Assembly: GCF_011745365.1 (NCBI RefSeq)
Contig: NW_024468910.1
Span: forward strand, 2,508,068 to 2,572,067
From: Cryphonectria parasitica EP155
Lineage: Eukaryota > Ascomycota > Sordariomycetes > Diaporthales > Cryphonectriaceae
DNA: 64,000 bases
Direction of reading: 5' to 3'
Part shown: positions 56,860 through 64,000 of the stretch, in pieces
Layout: each line of letters begins with the position of its first letter
Position numbering within the stretch: the stretch's first letter is position 1
The notes under the pieces: model-generated
Told to the model about the DNA's origin: nothing
The model's database searches: none
What the model saw: the letters and a program-made list of their open reading frames with translations, nothing else
Program-made: the position numbers and the translations under genes

Positions 56860-59800
56860 TTCACTGTTCGCAGCTGAGTCTCAAACAAATATCGTGGTCG
56901 AATACCGATAATCGCGTAGTTAAGGTAGCCTGTTGTCGCATGCGAAGTTGGAGGTCCGATGCCTGGCTAAGGGCTTCGTTATGCTTGTTATGAATACCGT
57001 CAGTATAATCTTCATGTCTCACCAACGTACCAAGGTTACGTATCATCTGATCTGGCTGTCACATCACCAGTGGCATCACAAGTGGTCATTTCTACTCACT
57101 CAATACACGACGCCATTGGAATTCGTGACTCATTATTACATCCACAGTGATAACATCCACTAGGACTCATTGCAAATCCACTGTCACTTTGGTGAATATG
57201 TGATCACAGGAATCTCGAATGGTTTTTTGCTTGCTCTGAGATGCCTTCTTTGTACAGAGTCCTCAGTCATGAACTAATCTGGAGCTGCCCTGTTTAATCA
57301 AACATGTCAGGAGCATCTACTTCTGAGGGGTTCCAAGATGATAGAAGACATGTTTGCAATTTAGACCTCTATTGTCTTACTCCACGCTACTCATATACTC
57401 TATGACCAGATACTTTTCGGTCTAGGAAGTCTGACAACAAGATCCTGTTGCTAGTCAGCGTTCCAGTGACCAGCGCCGTCTCTGAGAGGAAGTTGATGAC
57501 GAAGAGACCCTCGGATTCGCGGTCCTGTATGCATATAATAGAATGTCTTGACAGAGGAGCCTCCTGTGTGAACTAATTGCCCTCATATGGTCTCTATCGA
57601 TATAGAGAAGAGTCACCCGACGAATTAATTATTGTAAATACCAATTCGACGCCCAGCGGAGGCCAAATATTTTTACAAAATGAACAAAAATAGAAACCTT
57701 CGATGGCGACGGTAGATACTGATGTCTTCATTGCTATTGGTAAGAATACCTGCCGAGTTGGTCTTGACAGCACCATCAAAACACAAGCCTTATTTCAGAT
57801 CAAGTCCATGTCGAGACCAGCACGGGTATCAGAACTCGGAGCTCGTGCCCTGATGTCGACCAGACGGTCCTGGCGCCTAACATCATCAAGTTCTTTCCAT
57901 CATCTCCGATCCTCATCCTACCTCCCCGCCCCTCGTAGCGCGCTTGACCACCACTAAGTACACCATTACCCCGAGGCCATTGATGTCGTTATCGTCACGA
58001 GGTGGTAGAAGGACTGAGTCCTACGCGTATAAAGATCGGGGTTGGAGGGGGGGGGGGAGACAGGTGATACCTCTTTCGGCTCTCGCTGCCATGACATGGC
58101 GCAGGGACTTGCAAATCTTCACGAGGTATCTATAGCCGAGTGAGGTTCCACCCACCACAAAGAGGGAGCATTCATAATGATGAAGGAGTATCCCAGGCCG
58201 CTCTCATGAACCGGAGGGCCCGGTTGTGATAGTGGCGGCCGGCTGGCTACCCCGAGCGTGGGGTGGAATGTGTTCTAAATTATGCAAACTAATACTACGA
58301 CTTCACCTCTCTATGCAGTCATCAAAATCATCAATGTCAACTTCCTATGGTGACGTTAGCTCTAGACACGTGTAGCCATGGAGGTGGTCACCAGAGTGGG
58401 CCGCGATGTAGAATCCCATCGTCCTGGTCCGTGGTCACAAGCAAAGAGAAGAACAAGTCGGCCCCGGAGGCTCGGACAAGGACGGGCTAGACGTTTCTCA
58501 TGCACATTTGGCTGGTTAACGTAAAGGGTGTGACGTACACTGGGGTCTGACATGAGCCCGACGATCGCCAGCTGGCTGAGGAGGATCATGAAAATGAATT
58601 ATGACAACTCTGATTGGCTGTCTTGAAGGAAAGGTTCCCTAATGATTTAGCTCGCGTCAGTCAAGAGACCGAAGGGATTCATGGAGGGTGTGAAGAACCT
58701 GGGGCAGCGGGACAACATCTAAAAACATCAAGGGCAAGCGAGGCTGAATAGCTTCCGGAGTTAAGTCGGTATCTCAATTCGAGAATCGTGAGAATGTCTA
58801 TCAGAGCGAGCAATCATTATATTGCGAACTGAGTAATCCATCATACGGTTATTCTGGTACGTACCTGCAGTAGCAGGTGGGTTGTCAAGGCTTGAGAGCT
58901 CATAGCAAGACTTAAAGATTGCATATGTGCCAAGGCTGACCAGTCACACCGGTCGAGCTCTTGCATAGAATACGTTTGCCTTCATTCCGAGATATTCGAG
59001 GCAAAACATGTAGTGATAGCTGCTATAGCTCACGGTGAAGACATTGTCGACAAGATTGACACAATCGAGTACAATTATGAGCTCTTAGCCCCTAGACGTA
59101 CGTCAGATGACCCGACTTTACGCCTATAGGATGCCACCAATGGCTTGGAATCCTTGCCAAATAGTTCTCTGCAAGCATTGTATTTGTCGTGCGGAGAACT
59201 CTTGGCGATCTGGACTTGCAGCTCCATGAGATCCGGGGAAGCCTTCTCTGAACCATACAAGGGTCATCAAGTCATCCATGGTGGATGTTGACAACTGTCT
59301 TGCGCTAGCCATAATTTGTTAACCATTCGTTGTTGATCATCTACATTCAAGGACTTCGTCACGTCTTCTTCTCCTCCATGCAATTCACTACCTTCTTATG
59401 CCATACGTAACCTCCCCCCCCCCCCTCCCTGTTATGCCAAGGCCGGAGCATGCACTGTCAGCTTCCGCGGTCAGCAACGCAGAAGGTCGAAAAAGAGAGT
59501 AAGCTTGTGGGTGTGGATATGCATCACGAAGCGAACTCGTCTGGGGTGCAGCAGATGCCAAGGCCGATGAGGAATCGTAGTGTCTGCAACGCCTTCTCGC
59601 GTGCTGGGGATGGATGTTGTATACATTGCTTCCTGGGGGCTGACGCTCACGGCTCTCACCAATCACAGCCTTGTGACTGGGAGAAGAATAAACGGAAGGG
59701 GTCAGAGACGAAATCCAGCTTGCCCGTTTGTGCAAAGGTAGGAATTGACGAGATTGTTGAGGCAACTGGCGCCAACGTTGTCTTTCTGAATACGGTACCC

Positions 59801-59976
59801 AGTAGAGAGACAAGGTGCATTTTTCTACAGACGCATATAGGATCTTGGGAAACTATAAGTAGAGAGCACATGCCCTCAGAGAAAGTGTTCAGAGTCTTTA
59901 ACCACTACCAACTTGGGAGCCATCCAGATCAGAAAATTCCATAAAACCAACAAGTTTCAACATTTTGATACACAAG
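56860..59976. other. 3.1-kb region without recognisable genes
   Basis: Only short frames are found (the longest is 164 aa at 59450-59944, ending just upstream of the small secreted-protein gene and showing no domain). G and C runs occur at about 58049-58058 and 59415-59426. The final 100 bases are the promoter and leader of the Asp/Gly-tail gene. Confidence 0.5.
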
Positions 59977-60269
59977 ATGCAATTCAAAGTCATCTTTGCT
60001 TTGCTGGCCGCCTGCACCGCGGTGGCCGCGGTTCCTGTTGAGAAGTCGACCCGCGGTAAGTATCTCAATCCTACCATTGCTGGTGCGTTCTGGCACCAGT
60101 TTGACTGACCGCACATTATGTCTCAGACCTCACCTTGGCTGGAGCCGTCACTGGTCGCAACCTTGACATGGTTCGTCGTCAGGATGATGATGATGATGGG
60201 GATGATGACGATGGCGATGGCGATGACGATGGCGATGGTGATGACGGTGATGATGGAGATGACGACTAA
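59977..60269 (+). CDS. small secreted protein with Asp/Gly-rich tail
   Basis: Two exons, 59977-60055 and 60127-60269, with a 71-nt intron (GTAAGT to CTCAG) that joins in frame to make an Asp codon; 73 aa. Neither exon stands out alone because the protein is so short. Residues 1-18 are a textbook signal peptide (M-Q-F-K-V-I-F-A-L-L-A-A-C-T-A-V-A-A). A short linker leads to V-R-R at 42-44, a Kex2-type dibasic site, then Q45 and a 28-residue tail of 21 Asp and 7 Gly to the stop. The mature tail would be a highly acidic secreted peptide that might bind calcium or other cations. No family is recognised. The gene is followed 1.4 kb later by a UstYa-like gene on the same strand. The Asp/Gly codon mix varies (GAT/GAC, GGC/GGT/GGA/GGG), so it is not a pure repeat expansion artefact. 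Confidence 0.78.
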
Positions 60270-61672
60270 ATTCGAGAACATTTTGACGCAGTGGCGGATC
60301 GTCTTGGTAGTGTACAATATAGTCTACCCTCAATGAAACACTTTCTGCCCTGACTTTCTCTATGAACTTTCGTAATACATACTCATATGTTGTATTAGCA
60401 TTTGTAAAGGTTACAAATGACATCTTTACCACACAGACTGATGACCGATGCATGAGTAAGAACAATGTGTAATAATATCTGAATTGAGAAAGCAACTTTT
60501 GATCTGCTAGCCAGACAGAAAGAGCCAGAGAAACTGGAGACGTAGCGCATTGGTCCTGCTGGCACTTCATAACTGCATAGGTCGTAAGGGGGACGGAAGA
60601 AGAATGTATCTTATCACAAAAATCATATGCAACATGTATGTCCTCACCCACGCAACGCTGACGGCATCTGCACAAGAGGCCATACAAGCGAACCTCTTAG
60701 GAGTCAATGCCAAGAAGTCAGATGCAGCTGAGCATCCACTTTTGGTGTCCTAATAGCGACGCCTGCAGCAATGTCACCCTTGACAGCAGAGCTGCAAGAG
60801 CACACATGAGGTTATCACTATCACACCGGTATTAAGCCATTCGCGCATCGTGGCTGTATTCGGCAGCAACGGCTTACGTATCGTCCTTTGAAGAGGTGCA
60901 AGATTTTCTTGGCATATGTCTTGGCAATACGAGCAAGGCTGCAAGTCATTGCCCAATCATGTTCGACTTGTAGTCACCCGGACACAATTCGGCATCCTCC
61001 ACCACTAGAAGACCGGTCTATTCTTGAACATAATGACGACTATCTCGAAGAGGAAGTACGGCCCGTGTCCCCATTATGCAAAATTCCAACTTCCCCATGG
61101 AAAAGTGGCTTGCATTATTCTTATCACTAACAAATGGTGTTGAGCCATCTTCACACGCCTGTGAGAGACCAAAAAGAGTAATATGTGATGAAATTCTGCA
61201 TCCATCTTGTCAGCAACAGGCATAGAGACCCCCCCCCCTACTACTTACTCAATGGACCCAAGGGACATGTACAGAGGCTCGGAGCATTCTCATGGCTTGA
61301 GATGGTGGTGTTGAGCGCCTATTCTTTCCTTTCAAAGACCAGAAAGCAATGTGACTACATTTTCATGGGTGGTGGTGTGCGTGGTCAGATCAGACTTGCA
61401 GATTCAGTGTGACACTTGAGCCGTGGAGACAGCCAATGCTCATCATTGCTCATCTCAAGCCAAATGCGAGTTTCCGGCGCACTGTCCAGACAGGCATACC
61501 GTCTATCCGACATTGTTGGAGTTCATCATCATTCCCTCTTCCCTACTTTCCTCATCTGCAGATGCAGAAGAATTTCGTTTTGATCACCCAGACTGGCTTC
61601 ACCACTTGGTCACTGGCCATATTTCTCCAGTTTGAGTCTTTGTTTGAACATCTCATAATAGCGCCCAACAGT
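60270..61672. other. intergenic between the small secreted protein and the UstYa-like gene
   Basis: No gene is recognised. Frames of 60-80 aa lack domains; the open frame from 61409 is the upstream extension of the UstYa-like gene and lacks family features. The minus strand opposite the Asp/Gly tail shows a His/Arg-rich frame that is a shadow. Confidence 0.55.
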
Positions 61673-62874
61673 ATGGCCACAGACAAGAAAAGTCGTGGGT
61701 CATATCATGACCTTGATTCAAACTCCGACAGTGGGGAGTCTGATGCATTCCTAGTCGGATCACAAAGCCATACACATGATGGCTTCCATTTCTCAGGGGG
61801 AATAAAAGCTGGACGGACCCTATTTAGAGGCGCCGTGCTGGGTCTCTCTTGGGCCGTAAACCTCATCCTGCTGGCTTTGTCTCTTGTGCTGTGGTCACAG
61901 CTGCAGAGTCTCTCGAGCGATGTAGGATCATACAAATTGGGCTTTGTCCCTGACTTTAGTAAGTCCGCAGTCCGACCAGACATGCCGCCGTATCATGTTA
62001 CTAAGTGCTTGCAAGAATTCAATGACGGGGTTCCCCTCGAACTAGTCCGCTTCACTGGGAGTCCTCACTTCTACGCGAACGGCACCGCATGGCGAGACCC
62101 TGTCGACCCCAATGCGCCATGGCCTGATAACATGCAGCTCTTTGGGGACCCGACCCCGGAAGTCGATGAGAACTGGGAACAGTACATAGGCAAGAGATAC
62201 TTTTCCATTTCTGAGGAAGAGGCCATCCGGGCTTGGGGGGATAAACGACACGAATATGTTGACCAGAAACGTGGTGGTTATTCTGCTGGGTATGTTTTTG
62301 AGGAAGTCCCTCTCATTTTGTATATGCCAGGTGATACGAATGGCTAATAAGACCCGTTTCCATCACATGTCGCAGTCTCGATGTGTTCCACAGCCTTCAC
62401 TGCATCGTAAGTCGCACACAGCTGCTCCTAATTATGCGGACATTGCCTTTCACAAAAAAAAAAAAAAAAAACTGCTAGTAATTGCTGATCTGCTCGCCAA
62501 CCTGACAGAACGCCCTGCGGCTGGCCCTTCATCCGGAGTATCATGGCTCTCATCAGCACCACCGTAACCACCTCCCGCACACAGAGCACTGTCTCGACGT
62601 GCTCCGCCAGTCCATCCAGTGCTACGGAAGCACCACGCTGATCCCGACCAAGTTCTTCGAGGGACGTCAGCGCAACTACATCGATTCGGACCAGGTCCAC
62701 GTGTGTCGAAACTTCAACTACCTGCGGGACTTTGTCACGTCACGCGCCAAAGGTCATGACGCTTATGTGGAGCGGGACAAGTCTTTGCTTGACGAGCGTA
62801 AGCACGCGATTGTGAAACAGTACTATGCAGACAAGAAGGCGAAGCATAAAGAACATGGTGAGCACAATGCGTGA
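61673..62874 (+). CDS. UstYa-like (DUF3328) protein
   Basis: Three exons, 61673-62289, 62376-62406 and 62509-62874; introns of 86 and 102 nt; 337 aa. Exon 2 is only 31 nt but carries the first diagnostic motif. A cytoplasmic N-terminus is followed by one membrane helix at about 54-75. The DUF3328 domain has both HxxHC motifs: H211-S-L-H-C215 followed by N-A-L-R, and H240-T-E-H-C244 followed by L-D-V-L-R-Q. The stretch 224-243 between them holds eight histidines. Family members are membrane-anchored proteins, thought to be copper-dependent oxidases, that cyclise or otherwise oxidise peptides in fungal RiPP pathways (ustiloxin, phomopsin, asperipin) and act in some other secondary-metabolite clusters. 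The Lys/His-rich C-terminus is unusual. The start is the ATG just before the conserved polar N-terminus. Intron 2 contains an 18-nt A run (62454-62471). Confidence 0.9.
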
Positions 62875-63690
62875 TGAACTCTTGGCTCTCTGAGCGACAT
62901 GGTACTGGTATGTTCGGAGGTTGAGACGCACTCATTATGATCATGGAAGATTCAGCAGATGGTGTTACATCGTGTGTGAAGGGGAAATTATGTCCGCACG
63001 CAACGTTCAACGTTGACAATGTGGATTTCACTTGAAACTTTTCCTATTCTGGTCATCTTGTTTACAAATAGCACGACTTGGTGGCTCGCAGTTATACTGA
63101 TCTGTTATCGTTATTGCTTCGTGAGCAAGTAATTGGGGCAGGTGAAACTGCTTATACTTCGCAGCGCAAAGCCTCTTGATACTACAGATCTCACAATCAC
63201 AATCACTAGACATCTCAGGGACTATCGGACAAAGGGGCTAGCGACACTATGTCATTTTAACTTGAAAAATCCAAGAAGTCCTGCCTACTTAGGTCGTTAT
63301 ATGCTTCTTCTGAGTTTGCTGGATCTGGCTACATGGAGTATGACCATGGTCGTAGTAGCAAACCGATAGTATTACCGGAACAGAGGCGCTGATATCGTCC
63401 AAGGGCTGAACGACGACCCGAACTCGAATTACTCGGGAGCCACCTCTAGTTGTGAAACAATACCTGGACATATTGAATGTAGTGTTCTACAAGAAACCGC
63501 TAGGCTTATTATCAAATACTGCATCGACACGCTTCTCGTTCTGTTCTTCACGCCCAGGGTGATGATGACATGACGATCAGGCCGTGAGACCTTCAGAGAC
63601 CTCACCATTGTCAACGGCGCAATTTGACGGTGAGCATAGCACGTCAGTGAACTACGCAGGTTCTATTAGTATAGTATTTGACACGAGAAT
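62875..63690. other. intergenic
   Basis: 3' flank of the UstYa-like gene and upstream part of the MATE remnant. No gene is recognised; frames reach 98 aa at most, without domains. Confidence 0.55.
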
Positions 63691-64000
63691 TAAGACAACC
63701 CGGCAGCACGAAGCCAGTATCCTATTCAAAACTCAAGTATCGTCATGATCGGTCAATGGTGAGTGCCAAAGCCCTGTTGATTCGTTGCCCGTCCATACTT
63801 TTGTCAGCGGGAAATGTCTTCGGCTAATGGTTCCTCTGCTGTCCGTCTCTCAAAGTGGTTGTCATGACTGCGGGCATCACCTGCTATGGCTACGTTCAAG
63901 GCCTCGCCACAGCGTTGGACACCCTTCGCGCACAGGCTTACGGCTCCGGCCGGTAGTGACTTGATGGTGTCCAAGTGCAATGCATGGCCTTCTCTGTGAC
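63691..64000 (+). pseudogene. MATE-family efflux transporter remnant, cut by window end
   Basis: Positions 63861-63956 encode a segment that matches the strongly conserved MATE-family region around the second and third helices: M-T-A-G-I-T-C-Y-G-Y, then G-L-A-T-A-L-D-T-L-R-A-Q-A-Y-G-S-G. The same frame then shows two consecutive stops (TAG TGA, 63954-63959) but continues with L-D-G-V-Q-V-Q-C-M-A-F-S-V, as the family does after a two-residue gap, so the stops look like mutations in a once-intact gene. Upstream, 63708-63757 has a fragment (Y-P-I-Q-N-S-S-I-V-M-I-G-Q) that could be the preceding exon, but the splice frame does not fit. MATE proteins export drugs and metabolites by proton or sodium antiport. 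The rest lies beyond the window. Confidence 0.6.

Noticed and set aside
59450..59944. 164-aa plus-strand frame just upstream of the Asp/Gly gene
   Set aside because: No domain or splice connection to the next gene; composition and lack of signal features suggest a chance frame in the promoter and leader.
60148..60687. 179-aa minus-strand frame with a His/Arg-rich end
   Set aside because: It is the antisense of the Asp/Gly-coding exon (GAT/GAC codons read as ATC/GTC or CAT/CGC in other frames) and of its 3' flank; the spliced plus-strand gene with signal peptide explains the region better.

Overview
This window is nuclear DNA from a filamentous ascomycete fungus (Pezizomycotina). The coding genes are interrupted by short introns (51-124 nt, GT-AG with one GC-AG), have no operon structure, and belong to families typical of such fungi: a DASH cryptochrome with an RGG tail, an AzgA-type purine permease, a GH28 pectin hydrolase, a UstYa/DUF3328 oxidase-like protein and a pogo/Fot1-type DNA transposon. 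I cannot place it to genus. All gene models below were assembled by eye from reading frames and splice sites; none was checked against a database.

Layout. At 0.6-3.0 kb lies an Est1-type RNA/DNA-binding protein (minus), whose stop codon sits beside the loop of a 41-bp-arm inverted repeat. About 12 kb without a recognisable gene follows. At 15.2-19.6 kb a hotdog thioesterase-like protein (plus) converges on a DASH cryptochrome (minus). A 7.5-kb gap rich in homopolymers and simple repeats leads to a GH28 galacturonase-like gene with eight exons (27.1-28.8 kb), an azgA-type purine permease (31.3-33.2 kb), a tRNA-Arg(ACG) with a decayed relative just upstream, an orphan ORF (34.6-35.2 kb) and an aldo/keto reductase (35.9-36.9 kb). 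At 39.4-49.0 kb are a HAD-family hydrolase of the CECR5/YKR070W type, an amino-acid permease, and a convergent pair made of a DHCR24-like flavoprotein and a class II aldolase/adducin protein whose stop codons are 18 bp apart. An RCC1-type protein (51.2-53.0 kb) is followed by a 2.2-kb pogo/Fot1 transposon with TA target duplications and a broken transposase.

The right-hand 8 kb looks accessory: an orphan single-pass membrane protein, a tiny two-exon secreted protein ending in an Arg-Arg site plus a 28-residue Asp/Gly tail, a UstYa-like protein with two HxxHC motifs, and the remains of a MATE transporter at the edge. UstYa proteins act in fungal ribosomal peptide (dikaritin-type) pathways whose precursors are secreted and Kex2-cut, so this trio is the best candidate for an undescribed system; the link is inference from position only.

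Most other genes look like ordinary housekeeping or transport genes. The GH28 enzyme and the aldo/keto reductase could both touch pectin or galacturonate use, but they are 7 kb apart with unrelated genes between them.
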